Assembly (NCBI GenBank): GCA_013399875.1
Contig: VXAZ01009389.1
Location: forward strand, 124,001-188,000
DNA length: 64,000 nucleotides
Direction: 5' to 3'
Source of the DNA: Gymnorhina tibicen
Taxonomy: Eukaryota > Chordata > Aves > Passeriformes > Artamidae
Part shown: positions 1-12,560 of the stretch, in pieces
How positions within the stretch are numbered: the first letter of the stretch is position 1
How the letters are laid out: every line of letters starts with the position of its first letter
Translations under genes and position numbers: made by a program
Notes under the pieces: model-generated
What the model was told of the DNA's origin: nothing
The model's database searches: none
The model's input: the letters and a program-made list of their open reading frames with translations, nothing else

Positions 1-295
1 ACAGACTTTGCCTCCTTTTCTTCTGCCAGACCTCAATTTTCATCTCAGAAAAAGGAACCAGCACTGGTGGTAAATGAGGCCTCAGGCCACATTCCAGCCA
101 TCTACGCTGGCATCTAAGTGGAGCACTTTGCCTTGGTTCAGCTGTTGCTCTCTCAGGGAGCTGGAAGGGCTCCCTTGCTGGCTTGGCTGACACAGACACT
201 ATTGTGCAGGAATTTTAGATGCAAGAGTTGGCAGCCTGAATATGACCCTTGGAAATTAATAAACCAGCAGAGGTTTTCTGCTTGCCTACGCTGGG
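1..295. other. Unannotated non-coding stretch
   Basis: No gene or recognisable repeat is seen upstream of the first CR1 tail. A 67-codon open frame crosses this stretch, but it ends inside the CR1 and shows no domain, so I treat it as chance. Confidence 0.5.
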
Positions 296-537
296 TTCAG
301 ACTGAAAGAGAGGAAATTTAGGTTAGCTATGAGGAAGAAATTGTTCCCCGTGCGGGTGGTGAGGCCCTGGCACAGGTTGTCCAGAGAAGCTGTGGCTGCC
401 CCATCCCTGGAAGTGTCCAGGTTGGATGGGGCTTGGAGGAATATGGGATAGTGGCAAGTGTCCCTGCTCATGGAAGGGGGTGGAAGTAACTGATCTTTAA
501 GGTTCCTTCCAACCCAAGCCATTCTGTGATTCCATGA
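296..537 (+). mobile_element. CR1 LINE, 3' tail, truncated
   Basis: This is the 3' end of an avian CR1 non-LTR retrotransposon, forward strand. It has the usual order of segments: a block derived from the end of ORF2 (around GAGGAAGAAATTGTTCCC), a block around GGCACAGGTTGTCCAGAGAAG, a TCCCTGCTCATGGAAGGGGG block, and the terminal TTCCTTCCAACCCAAGCC followed by two degenerate octamers (ATTCTGTG, ATTCCATG). About 240 bp remain of an element that is about 4.5 kb when full length, which is typical of 5' truncation during target-primed reverse transcription. It has no coding capacity. It is close to the copies at 19.5 and 28.1 kb, so these belong to one relatively young subfamily. Confidence 0.93.
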
Positions 538-874
538 AACAGAAGCTGCTGCAGACCCTCTACCTCAATTCATTGCTCATCCCAGAGCCTTTTAATTATA
601 ATATTAACAGCAACATTTAGTTCACATGTTCAGGTCTTTTTCATCACCATGGATGTCAGATGCACATATTTGTTGTTTTCTATTTAAAGCTTTTCTGGGT
701 TGCAATGGAACCATCTGACTCCTCATCTTAGCTCCTACCTACCTCTCTAACTCTTATTCAAACAGGCAAAAAGATACATCTGAACTAGCTGGAGGGGAAG
801 TAATTTCTGAAGAGCAGCAGCCCATGCACTGAATTTTTAACATCTAGTTCTGGCACAGCATCAAAGCAGAGCAC
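538..874. other. Unique non-coding sequence
   Basis: Ordinary mixed-composition sequence between the CR1 tail and the MIR-like element. No gene, repeat or clear regulatory site is seen. Confidence 0.5.
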
Positions 875-992
875 ATCATTATCTTCCTCTTCCAGAACAG
901 GAAACTAAGGCACAGGGTATCATCATCATCTTGCCTAAAGTCATCCAAGGCAAAGCTGGGAGCAGAGTCCCATTGCCAGGACTCTTGTGTAT
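875..992 (-). mobile_element. MIR-like CORE-SINE fragment, reverse orientation
   Basis: Read forward, this stretch follows the reverse complement of a mammalian-type MIR SINE in order: a block like AGGAAACTAAGGCACAGGG, then CTTGCCTAAAGTCATCCAAG (MIR: CTTGCCCAAGGTCACACAG), then GCTGGGAGCAGAGTCCCA, then CCAGGACTCTTGT. Four ordered matches over about 110 bp make chance unlikely, although each block is diverged. MIR elements are ancient amniote tRNA-derived SINEs and survive in birds only as decayed relics. Boundaries are approximate, and a RepeatMasker score would settle the call. Confidence 0.65.
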
Positions 993-3830
993 GGCTTTCT
1001 GTGCTGGCTAGCAGCTGTCCTCAGATAGTGGACACACTCTGGAAAGAAATACCATTTTTCTTTTTATTTTCAGATGAGATCCTACTCTAGTGACACCTCA
1101 ATCTATACAGAAGCCCATAATAATTCCTTCAGTAGCAACACATAAAACTAATTTCCTTTCCAGTTCCCTGATTTGCGGGTTTCTGATCCAAGGTTCACAC
1201 CTCTGTTGGCAAACACTGGCACAACTCAATATTCTGACAGTACGGGGAGCTTTTTATGTGAGCTGTGGTTGGAAAAAGGAACATCTCAAAAAAGGACTCT
1301 CCAGGATAGCTTCCCTTTCGCTGGGCAACAGGAAAGGATGGACAACATGAGATGCTGGACTTGTCATGCAAATGCCAGGCTTGTCCTGATAATGGACATT
1401 TGCAGCTTTTTCTGAACTCACCATTATTTGTGAGTGCAAGCCTTTCTTAAAACACGGATTTAATTTTGACTCTGTACCACGAGGCTGAGAGTGTACCCTG
1501 GTCTGGCAGCTGAGAAAAGGCACTCAAACCCCCCACATCAGGGGGAAACCAGAATACAGCCACTTGGACATCCTGGTTCAAGAGACAATTCCCAATGCTT
1601 TCCTCTGCTTCAGGGGAACAGTTCAGGGTCTTTCCAAAATGACTGCCACAATCAACTTCACCAATTTTCATATTTCCAGTAGCAGTGAAAGTACAAAAGT
1701 TGGTTTGAAAGTGCAAAACCATTGCTTAATTGGAAAAAAATACATGTATTTCCTTAGAGCAGATAGCCTAGATGTCAGTAATTAATGGTAAGTAATTGTA
1801 CCAGAGGAAAAATATTTACAGCACTGCCACTCGACTTTTTATGCAGTGCCTTTCATCTGAAAATATCCATTTGCATTAAAATTACTAAAGTCTATTTCTC
1901 TTTCACATTTAGGTGGCATCCATTACAATCTGAAATTGAAAGATTCTTTGTGGGGCACAAAGTCATCAGTCTGTTTGAATTTGGGTTTGTCTAAATTTAT
2001 ATAGGCTACAACCTCTAAGGCTTCCTATGATTAGTGGGAATTGTGTAGCTGACTCTCTTCAAAAGTTTAGACAATTCCTCCTGTCTCTCCCTGGTTTTTC
2101 CTTCCTAAAGAAAGACAAATCTTCATTATTAACACTTCAGCATTAACTCAGAGAGTCCATGCTCAAAGACTTCAGAGATTTCAGCCCTCCCTTGTTTCAG
2201 AATCCCAACAAAGTGGGGTTTGTTTCGCATCTGCACTAAGATCAGGGACTTCTTGTGTGAGCCGGGGAACACTCAATCCCCCTTAAGTACAGGAAAACAA
2301 ATGTATCACTCGAGTGTTCCTTTCAGTAGCGCACATGCTGAGGGAGCCCTTTCAAACACTCAGTCCCAGACTGTAGTACTTATCATAGGTCTTAACAGGC
2401 AGGTTGTGAATGAAGTCTTAAAAATGTTCAGCTTTCGACGTGGCATCTACTGCAATAAATTTCATTATGTAGTACTGATGCAGTGCCTTGCCTGTCTTCT
2501 GCACATGAAATGCTTTTGCCCTTGCCACATTCATCTTGTTCCAATAAGTCTAAGTCAGAACTCAGTGTGTTGGGACAGCTCTGTCCCAGCATCCCAGAGA
2601 GCCTATGTGCTTGCTTAAAATAGTCAAATCCTCATCCACAGTGTGACAAATACCACCCACCCACCCCAAATAACTCAGCAGAGTGGCGTAGCAGTGAGTC
2701 ACACTTGCTCAGGACAGCCAGGCTGCCTCCAGGCTGCCGCTGGCATTGATGGATTTGGAAGCAGAGCCGCAGGGAGCTGCCCCCTCCACGTCCAGGAGAT
2801 GTGCGCAGCGAATGTAACACTTGGCTGCCTCTCCTCTGCCTTCCTGCAAACTTTGGGAACCCGTGAGAGTCTCTGCTCCCACTCAGTCCTGGTCTATTTG
2901 TGCTTCAAGTCAGCACAGGGAGGCTGGAGGTGGCTCTCCCCCTCTTCTGACTTCCATCTGGCTGCCACGGTCTGGCATGCTTCTCCTTCCTCACTGCCTG
3001 TAGGACCACACTCTAAGCTGGTCACTGAAATAACTCAGCACAAAAAGTTTTGGGGGGACATTATTTTAACCTGAGGCTTTTTGGCAGTCTCTGCACGTTT
3101 CTGTATTGCTGCAGCTGGAGGGATGGGCAGCTGTGCCTCAAAACATTGGAAATGCTGCAACTCAGACCCACAGCTGATTTCTACATACATCACTACAGCA
3201 GTGGCCTGGGGCTCTGAAACCAGAATGACACCAGGAACAAAAAGAAAACCTGACACTTTTACCCTTAGGAATGGTCTGGAAACAGTTAAGTCAATAAGAG
3301 AAATATTTAAACCATAGAGAAGGCAAAGATCTTCCTGATCTTACATTTTCCTCTATCCGTGCAAGGAAAGTTTTGGGTGCCAGTATGTATACAGGAGGAA
3401 GACAGAAAAAACAGATGGGAAAACACATCTCCTAAAATGGCCCAAAAAGGTTGTTTTATGACGTAACATTGTCAAAAGTAGAATCCTGGTTGATAAAAGA
3501 TTCTGTGAGTAATGGGGGTAGTGTAACTTTCCCTAAAGAAGACCTCTCTGAGCTTAAATGAGGGAATAACTTCTTTAAGGAGTTGTTCACTGAAGGCTCC
3601 AAAGCTTTTTTAGCAGGTTGGTTTACTTGCCAAAACAGTGGACCAGCTCCTGTGAGACTAAAGTGCTGAAGTGTGTGGGGAAGGGTTGGTGTGTGTTGAC
3701 ACTGCAGTTTCTTCTGCTATGTGCTGCTGTTCTCTGGTGGAACAGAATCCAAAGTTTTCCACGACACACTGCACATTGCAGAGGGGGAAACATGCCAGTG
3801 CTCTCAGCAATGGCCACGAACCAAAACATG
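993..3830. other. Unique non-coding sequence, no gene
   Basis: About 2.8 kb with only short open frames. The longest (143 codons from 2643, 132 codons from 2220) have no recognisable domain and no exon-like context. The composition shifts from AT-rich (1.7-2.1 kb) to GC-richer (2.65-3.0 kb). I recognise no repeat family here. Confidence 0.5.
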
Positions 3831-4055
3831 ACAAGTTTCACCTCAGTATGAGGAAGAATTTCTTTATACTGGAGGTGGCAGAGCCCTGGAGCAGCTGCCC
3901 AGGGAGGTCGTGGAGTCTCCCTCTCTGGGGTGATTCCAAACCCACCTGGACTTGTTCCTGTGTCACCTGCTCTGGGTGACCCTGCCTTGGCAGGGGGTTG
4001 GACTCAATAATCTCCAGAGGTCCCTTCCAACCATAACAACTCTGTGATTCTGTGA
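3831..4055 (+). mobile_element. CR1 LINE, 3' tail, older subfamily
   Basis: Forward-strand CR1 3' end of a different subfamily from the copies at 0.3, 19.5 and 28.1 kb. It carries the block TATGAGGAAGAATTTCTTTA, then GGCAGAGCCCTGGAGCAGC, GGGAGGTCGTGGAGTCTCCC, CCTGCTCTGGGTGACCCTGC and GGCAGGGGGTTGGACTCAAT, and ends with TCTGTGATTCTGTGA. These are the classic chicken-type CR1 segments. It is 5'-truncated to about 225 bp and cannot encode protein. Confidence 0.93.
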
Positions 4056-5224
4056 AAACAGACACCCCAAAACCACAGCAGATTTAACGCTGTTCAGGTG
4101 TGGAAATCAGGGAAAGGTTTGGGGTGACATTCACATTCCATAGACACTATGAGTGTCTCTAAGCTAGGGTGCCAGGACACGTGTGACAATGCTGTCACCT
4201 CCTTGCACACAGCTGAGAGCTGAAAATCCTAAACCAGGGAATCTTGATGCTGCTGAAAATCCTGATGGCTCAACTCCCATCCATGTCTCAGGATGACATC
4301 AGTCAACAACCTAATTAAACACACGATCTTCAAAGTGTTTTAAGCGTGTTCACATATTCTCAAAAGCAAACAGATGTAAATTAAACTCAGTTATAAACAG
4401 TAAACCCAAAATGTCCTAGTTGGCCAAACCCACGTATTTCCAGTAAGTTTGGGTATATTTGTATTGTGGCTTCATGGCAAATTAGATTTAGCCATAGCAG
4501 TCATCAATGCTCTCTAGAAGTGTTACTAAATTACGTCTTCACGCTGAGTACACTCCAAGGATGTTGGGTAATGCAATACCAAATTAAAACATTGGGTGTT
4601 GTGTACTACACCGTAACCTTGTTTATTTAATGGGTATAACAAGAAAAGGTAGAGTTGAAATTCAAACTGAGGGGAGTAAGGAAATGAAACTGCTGCCGTG
4701 GTGGGATATCATAATAGTAATGAACAAGTGAGAATTGAAAGAATTGCTTGATTTATGCCTTTAACAAGCTTAACCACACACAAAGCAAACTGTCACCGCC
4801 TTTTACTCTTTATCTTCAACAATTAGCGGAGCTGATGACTCCTTTTACTTTCTGTAAGAGACAAGATGTGATCCAATCCCCACTGGAGAAGAGTTCACAC
4901 AATACATGGAAATGCACAAAGGGGAAGGTGATCCCTTTTATCTCCTGGTGTTTATCTGGAGTTATTCTCCCCAAGCCCAGTCAGACACCGTGGTGTATCT
5001 CATTACTTGGAAACCGCTTTGGAGCTCAGAAGACAACCGGAGCTTTCATGCTGGCCTTCAAAGGGATCTTTTCATGGCTCTCCCTATAATATCCTGAGAA
5101 TTACACAGATCTCTTTACAGAAACATATGCAAGGAGCACCATGGGTTTACAAAGACCGAGTCCATGAGAAAAATGCATTTAAAGTCGACAGAATTACAAA
5201 ATGAATGAGAGCAGGGAGAGCAGC
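4056..5224. other. Unique AT-rich non-coding sequence
   Basis: AT-rich stretch with several TAAT-type cores. The open frames at 4748-5204 are short and overlapping and show no domain. No repeat is recognised. Confidence 0.45.
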
Positions 5225-5760
5225 AGGCATCAAAGAGCTGGGAGTCAGGAAAGCGTTTGATAAAGTGCCTCTCAAAATATTATTTCCCATTGGCTCAGAC
5301 ATAAATACTGTCACAGGAACTGTCTGAAGGACTGCAAACAAGGAATAATAATAGACAAGGGGGTTGTGTCTCATATGTTTCCTATAGAAACAACGGGTAG
5401 CTCTCATTTCATGGAGCATCTCTACTTGTGATGTGCGAGGGGGAATAAAACAGCTGGTTAATAAAATATGTAGATAGCATTAAGTTGAGAGGAGAGGGTA
5501 GAGAAACACAAATGAGAGCAAGAGAAATAATACAAAGAGCCCTGGAGAGCTTAGAAATATGGGCAGGAAATAAGTGAGATGCAGCTCTTGGAAAATGGTG
5601 CACTAATTTATCAGGGGAGAAATGGCATTCACTGGAGGGAAAAGTATGGAGAGCAATAATGCTGAAAGAAGGAGAGGAGGAAGCCAATGATGCATTTGCA
5701 ATTTGACAGAACAAAAAAGGCTGTTAGGATTTTATGGCACTGTTCTTGCAGAGCAGTGAG
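5225..5760 (+). mobile_element. Ancient, decayed CR1-type LINE fragment (ORF2 region)
   Basis: A forward-strand fragment that I read as a very old CR1/L3-group LINE. At 5250-5282 the translation is KAFDKVPLKIL, matching the conserved reverse-transcriptase motif region of CR1-group elements (typically ..SKAFDtVpHkiL). Further on, the order of segments resembles the 3' part of CR1 ORF2: a degenerate GATAGCATTAAGTTGAGAGG block near 5475 and a CAAAAAAGGCTGTTAGGATT block near 5713, where CR1 relatives have a caaaaaaggcta..attctggg segment. The reading frame is broken by stops and indels. It is far more diverged than the other CR1 tails, so it inserted much earlier. Confidence 0.62.
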
Positions 5761-8700
5761 CACCAAGTGGAAGATTCCCTTTGGGAGAGGGAAAATTGGG
5801 AATACTGTTTCTGAAGTTCACCAGTGCCTGGTGTGACCAGCCTTCACTTTGAGAAAACTCCTCCTAGGTAAATAGAATTCTCCCACCTCTAATCCAGGCA
5901 ACACAGAGTTCACACACTCCTCACATCTTATCCTGAGGTACCGAATAGAAGAACTCATCTTTAGCACTCTGTTATGGTTTAACTCCTACGCTGCCAGAAA
6001 CTCTGGATTTAGGCTGACACGAGACCAAAATAAAATGTACTGAGTTCATTTCAGGACATTTCATCACCAGAAAATTACTGACAATTAACAAGGAATTACG
6101 AAGAGCAAGGGATCCAGGGGTTAGTATGTGTGGAGGGATAAAGGAGCTAAATGCATGTCTTCAATAGATAATCACAGGGATCACAGGATGGGTGTAGGAG
6201 GTGGGTGGGAAATCTCAAAAAGGCAAAGCCCTTGTGCAGCTGAACTATCACCAATAAAATATCCCTGTAAAAGGAGAAATGTAGGTTGAGTATTGTGGAA
6301 TCAACCTCAGCAATAGCAAGAGCAGGCCTATCTCGTGAACAATGCAGTAGAAAAGTCTGTAGCAGGCAGTGTCCACATGGGATAAACTCTAAAACTGTCA
6401 ACTGTTGTCCTTTCTCTGGAGGATACAGATCCAGGATAATGGAAATCAGCTGAGGATCTGTTTTTCTAGATCTCTCCCACCCTTGGTACATGTGGCACTA
6501 AATTAAAGATGGCAAATGCCTTTTTGGGACAACTAACTTCCCCGGGAGACAATACTTGATTTTTTAATGGTATTTCTAGGTGGGTGTAAACCACCCAGAG
6601 CCCAGTTCTGTTATTACCTCACATACTTCATGCAGCCACAATGGTGGGACCCTCTGAACCCCCGCAGTATCAGTTCTGTTCTTGGATTCAAAATTAGGTG
6701 GGATCAGTTGAAGACAAGGCCAAATCAGCCGTGTTTCTGCTTCTTTTAAGGACTACCCTCGCAAGGAGATATCTCTGAATTTGTATTAACAGCCACTGAA
6801 GGGGAAGGGTGAAAGCAGGTGATTTGTCCTTTCTGAGAGTGAAGTCCAACATGAGGGAAGTTGTCCCTGAAGCAATAAGTGAGACATATATATTTCAAAG
6901 CCTTTGATGTTCCCCAATATCTTCCTGGATAATGACTCAACCCCTTATCAAGAGTTTGCTTGTGTTTCACAGCTCATCTAAACAAGATACAGCAGCAAAC
7001 ACCTTCTCTTCCTACAAAAATAGCCTGAAGGAAAGCCCCAAACATGCCTGTACCTGGATGCAGACTTTTGGAAGTCCTCCTAAGCAGATTCCTTCCAGGA
7101 TTCTCCATGCATCCCAGGCTCTGGGCAATGTTCCTTCAGTCAGTAAAGGGCTGAAGCGGTTCTGGCATTGTCCAGTGTGGCATTTCAATACCATCTCTGG
7201 GCTGAGCTGACGAGCAAGCAAAAGGCAAAGACACAGAGTTATGGAATACTAACAGAAAGACAAATTATGGAAAACAAATCTCTTTTCTTTTCTTTTTTTT
7301 TTTTTTGGGGGGGGTAGCACAAATGGAACATTTAATTTCCTCTTTGCCTCTAACTGCCAAGTGATGCTTAACAAACGCTCCTCTCAAAGCATTAAAAATC
7401 TATGGCTATAAAATAGAGCACAGCTGGCAAACTGAGTATTTCTTACTGACACATAGATTTATGGCCTCGTTGGAAATACCTCGGGTAACAACAAAACCAA
7501 TAAATTATGCCATCAGTAGTATAATTGTCACCCTGCAACTTCAGTGCTGTTAGTCAGCACAGCATCAGCTGTGAGTGAATATCGAATGTATCAAGGCTTC
7601 CTTTCAATTACAAAATGAAAGTGGTAACATCTCCGAATCTCCTTCTTGTTCCCCTTTTCAAAGATAAATGTTCAAGAAGAGCCTCCATCCTGGACAGGGA
7701 ACCAGAGGGAGGGAACATGCCCAGTGAATCTGTCTTTCACCAGGCAAACATTGCTCATCTCTCCCATCCACGTCTTCCCAACAATCTAAACCCTTTCCAG
7801 TGCTTGTTCCTCAGACTTTATATTTAATACTTCCTTCAGTATTTTGTATTGTGCATTGCATGAGACTCACTCCCCCAGGCATTCTATGTCTAACCAGATG
7901 TGGTGGGGCAGGGTAAATTTTGGGGGTAAAATGCACCCCTCAGCTCATCTTAGCACTGAAATGACTGGAGCACAAATCAGCTTCGCTTGGATGAGTGTCT
8001 GGGTCAGGCAGCATCCCTGCAATGCAGATCAGCCTCACCAACTCCCTGGGAGTGTTGTTGACAGTGTTACTTTTCTCCATATGAGTTTTCTAATCACAAG
8101 AACCAGAGTGTTAGAAACCCTGCCATCCCTTCTCGTTGTGCATTTCCTCCCTGCGCGGCGAAGGCACTGCACCAGACACTCTTCCAGCAACATTTGTGAC
8201 CCGTTCCCCTGGGACAGCCAGGGAAGCAGCCCTGGGACAGTGGTGCTCTTCCACCCACCTGGGTTAAACTAGAGACAGGGACACAAAAGTGCATTAACAC
8301 AGGGGTAATAAGGAGGTGAAACATTACAGCTCAAGCGGCCTGAAAATGAAGCTACAGCTGGAGTACAGCTTAACGGAGGGCAACCCTGGCTGAGGATGAA
8401 CCAAACTAGGAAACATTAAATAATGACCTTTGGGCTTTTGGTAGCAGGGAAAACAGCACAAAGGGCAGAGAGCTCCCTAAGCCAGGAACTAGAAAGGCTG
8501 GGCTTTGTTTTTCTGTGCTGGAGCCTTTGTGGATCAAACACCGGGAGCTGGCAGCCGCAGGAGGAACAGACTGTGTTGGAGCTGCTTTTCACTGAAGTGT
8601 CAGCAAGCCAGTCTGTTCCCCAGCTCAGACCAATTGTTGCTTTTACTGCTGCTAGGATCTGGCATCCCCAAAAGGGGCTTTAGGGGAGCCTCTAGGAGGG

Positions 8701-9130
8701 GCACTGACACTGCTGAAGTTCCTCGGGATCAAATGACTCCTTTGGAAACTGCTGTCTAAACTGTGGTACTGCTCCACAAACACTCAGCAGGAAAAAAAGC
8801 TGCAGGAGAAGCCTCTGGGAAAGCATCTCTTGGGCAATGTCCCCTCTCCTGTGACACCCTGAACTCTGGGAAATCCCATCTTCATCAGTCATTAAGCTGC
8901 CTTAGAAAGTTCTTTTGAGAGAGAGGAGGCTCCGAGTTCAAGCACACCATACCCAAATGAGGGCAATGAATTTAATTACAGTTTTCCTCTTAGGGGGTTG
9001 GATTAGCACCCAGGCAATGGTGTGGAGGGGACAGAGGGTCTGTCAGCAAATCCCACTGTCTACCACACTTCAGTGTTCACCAACACATGTTTGGGAACAG
9101 GAGGGAAGGACTTGAGGCTAGTGCTAGAAT
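5761..9130. other. Unique non-coding sequence, no gene
   Basis: About 3.4 kb without a supportable gene. Around 7.37-7.61 kb lies an AT-rich stretch with several TAAT and ATAAAA cores that could be a conserved element. Short open frames (up to 142 codons at 7844-8272) lack domains. A homopolymer junction at 7293-7314 is listed separately. Confidence 0.45.
7281..7314. repeat. Poly-T tract abutting poly-G tract
   Basis: A T-rich run with a 14-base pure T stretch (7293-7306) is followed directly by eight G (7307-7314). It is low-complexity sequence, likely length-variable and prone to assembly error. Confidence 0.9.
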
Positions 9131-9223
9131 AACCTGGTATAGTGGAAGGTGTCCCTGCCCATGGCATGGGTTTGGAACTGGATGATCTTTAAAGTCCCTT
9201 CCAACCCAGACCATTCTATGATT
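9131..9223 (+). mobile_element. CR1 LINE, short 3' stub
   Basis: Forward-strand CR1 remnant of about 93 bp. It starts within the AACCTGGTATAGTGGAAGGTG segment, continues through GTCCCTGCCCATGGCATGGG, and ends with the CCTTCCAACCCAGACC block and one octamer (ATTCTATG). It belongs to the same subfamily as the copies at 0.3 and 28.1 kb. Confidence 0.9.
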
Positions 9224-11953
9224 AAAACATTTTCACAACTTCTTTATCCCTTCCAACAGCTGTTCAGGGCAGGAGGACATACACTCCTTCCAGACAGATT
9301 GGGTCTTTGATTTCTAATACCTGGGGTGAAATCCGCATTAATTCATCAACACTTTGGAGATGATCAACACTGCACTTTTGGAAAGGGGGTGTCAACCTCT
9401 CCCAACTGTGTGGCAGAGAAGTGATGCTGGAATAAGCTGCAGCTGCTCCCTGTCCAGCCCTTCATTAGAGCCCTCCACCGAAGCTCAGTGTTTTGATTTG
9501 GTTCAATAGGCAGGAATGAAATATTTGAACTGAAGAATGGCCAAGCATTTTGTTTAGGTCAAATGAAACATCCCGACCTTTCCAAACACACTGTTCCCCG
9601 AGCAGCTGAATTAATGAAGCCTGTTTTCTAATGACTTTTTTCCCTTCATTCTGCTTTCCCACCCCCCCCACCCTGGCATCATGTTGGTTCCCTGGTAGCT
9701 AGTAAATGGGAAGGAGGAAAGGAGGGAAGGACAAATCAACCTTTGCTTTAAGAGGAGCACTAACAGTACCTCTCATGCCCGACTGTCAATTGTCAGAAAA
9801 TCTCTAGGGCTGCATCCCTGAGGACACTATCCCACAACAACCTGGAATGGAAGAAATTGGTCCGTGTATCCCAAAGTTATTAAAGTTAGAAAAACGGATG
9901 TATGTGCACAAGGACTGGTAGCTAGGAATAAAAATATCCAGTTTTTCTTTGTTTCTCCCAAAATGGCGGCGTTTCCATTTTTATTACTGTGTGAATCAAA
10001 TGCCAAAGTATCAGAATTGCCCACTCTGTCATAACTGTGGCAGACTGGGCATCTCTGTGGTCTCTGTGACAGAGGCAGGATGAGATAAACCCATGAAGGA
10101 CACGTCTGAAGAATACATTGATCCATCTGCTCTGGAACTGGGAGTGATGGAATCTGGACCAGTAACTCAGGAGACTGCTGGAAGGATGTGTATGATTCTA
10201 TGTCAACTCTATGCTGTATCAAATAATGACTCTTCAGTAATTTGTCCAGAAAATTACCTTGAAAACAAGATCAAAGCATACACTGGTCTCTTTTTCTGCT
10301 AAATAAGTAACTGAAAACAGGATCTTATATGCGAACAAGTCATATCAGTGTAAACCTGGAGAATGACATTACAGCCTGTTCTTCATTTTAGCATGGACAC
10401 AGCCCCAGCTGAGCAATACTGCATGGAGATGGAGCTGATAAACCTGTCTCCAGCTCTGAACAACATCCTTGTGCCATCTCATATGCCTGCATGCTGGGCT
10501 GTCACATCCTGCCACCTGAGCAGGTCCATATCTGTGACAGGATCTCTGTGTTCCTCTAGGCTGCCTAAGCTGACGTGTCCTGGTGGCTTTTGGCTGGAAT
10601 CTGTAACTCGAATTCTCTCCTGCACGTCACCATGGGCAGGAGCAGAGTAGAGTTGAGCATGTAGTGCCTGCTCCCTGGGCCAGGGGAACATAATCCAGTT
10701 CCCACCTGGAAACCACCTTGATAAGTCAGCACAGCACCACGTCCTAACTTAATTACTCATTCTGACACAGGTATGGAGCAGAGCTGGTTTATAACCATCC
10801 TGCTGGGAGCACAGAGGGATCTGTATTTGTCTGCACTCTTTTTTCAATCTACATGTGTTTCTAGGTGCCAGCTGTGAGGATTTCTCCCTTAGAAGGATGA
10901 CCAGGCAGTGGTTCAAGAGGTTCCTGATAATTTGCCAGCACAGGGCAACAGGGTTTACAAACATCTTCAGCCATGATCTTAGAGGAATTCCTGAGCTCTC
11001 CATATTAAGTTCTTAAAAAAAAAAGTCTTTGTCCTTGTGTTGAAGTTAAATAATTACGTGGTTTATTTTATGTCATTCATGGGACCTTGCAGAATTCCTT
11101 ATTGTGACACTGCGGCAGAGTCAGGACAGCAAGAGAGGTTCAGGGAAGGGAGGAGATGAAGCTTGTTGGAATCCCTCAGCTTTGCTTCTTGGGACAGGAT
11201 GTGGGCGCTCTTCCGAGAGCCTAAAAGGGCGGGAGCTGCATGTCCTGTGAGGACAGTATGCTGCCAAAGCAAGAGTTATTCTTATGTCCATGAGCGCTGT
11301 GAAGCCACGGAGAAGGTGAAGACATTATTTACCTCTCAGAGCCAAGTAATTTAACTGATGCACTTTTTCAAAGAGTGTGTGAGATCACACACAACGTGCC
11401 TGTAAATGCAGAGGCACCCCCTGCACGCACAGAGCATCCAGCACTCTCAGGGCTCCCCTGGGTCCACACTGTGAAACGGGAGAGCAGAAAGTGCCACAGG
11501 TCATACAATACTGACATGTGCAGGACACTTTCCAACTGGAAAACTCAAAGCCTGGTGGCACCTGTTGAAAACCTCCAAGGAAGGAAAAGTGTGTTTGTGT
11601 TTGTCCTTGTAAATATTCCTGAGAACACTATTTTGGCCACACAGCTGAGGCTGACCATACACAACCTTGGCAGAAAAGGAGTTTCCTTCCCAAACATCTG
11701 GCTTTCATGTGGGCAGACATGCTTGGCCAGGCCGTTTATTTTATGAACCCCACCTGCACCTCTGTGCCTGTGCCTCTCTGCCTGTGTGGGCAGGCAGGGC
11801 TGAGTGTCTGCTGTACGTTAAAAAATTCAAAAATTAACTTAATTAGCTCCTGTTTCCACCCACGGTGCTACAAGTGCAGAGAGAGATTTCAGTAACTTAA
11901 TGAAAAGACTGGTGGGTTTATACAGGTGTTAGTAAGAGCACAGCTGAGCCCAG

Positions 11954-11982
11954 AGAAAATATTCACATAGAAAATATTCACA
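11954..11982. repeat. Two-copy direct repeat, 15-bp period
   Basis: The 14-mer AGAAAATATTCACA occurs at 11954-11967 and again at 11969-11982 with one base between. It is a small local duplication. Confidence 0.9.
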
Positions 11983-12419
11983 GAGAGTGGCAATCTGACT
12001 CTAATACATCACAAAACCCCTGCTTGTGCAGTGGATGTCACTGGGCATTAAAATACATAACGAAAATATTAAACACAGATAAATTTGTTGCAAGCTTCAT
12101 GCTGGAGAGAAAAAGAGGATGTTTAAATGTCCACCCCACCCTGCCACGTCTTGGAGTTAAAAGCTCAGTGCCTGCACTACATGTTGGGATTAAACAGAGT
12201 GAACCACGGCCTCCCTGCATTAGAGGAGGTAGGTAAGGAGAGAAGTAGCCTGGGAACAACACATCACAACCAAAAACCATGCAGATTTGTTTTCCACATA
12301 AATCCCTGCTGTTCCCAATCAGAAAGGCAAAAGATGAGCCTGTGTTGATGAAAATGACTGGGGAGCTCCTTAGTTTATCAACTAGAAAATGGCTGCAGCA
12401 GGGGGAAAAGCAGAAGGTA

Positions 12420-12560
12420 TATGGCTTGCTTTATCTAATACCTAAATTATATTCATGTTATGTTACCATGCTATGCTACACTACATCATATTATCTATTT
12501 TATTTTATGATTATATTCATGTACACATACAGATACCTATGTAGATACATGTCTGTGAAC
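12420..12560. repeat. AT-rich low-complexity stretch
   Basis: AT-rich sequence in which short words recur: TTATATTCATGT appears twice (near 12447 and 12512), along with ATGCTA and ACATAC-like words. It is probably a decayed simple repeat. Confidence 0.55.

Noticed and set aside
5970..5998. LTR-start-like word (TGTTATGGTTTAACTCC)
   Set aside because: It resembles the start of some songbird LTRs, but nothing downstream (TATA, AATAAA, CA end) supports an LTR.
10180..10206. CR1-octamer-like TATGATTCTATG
   Set aside because: The upstream sequence does not match any CR1 3' segment beyond GCTGGAAGGAT.
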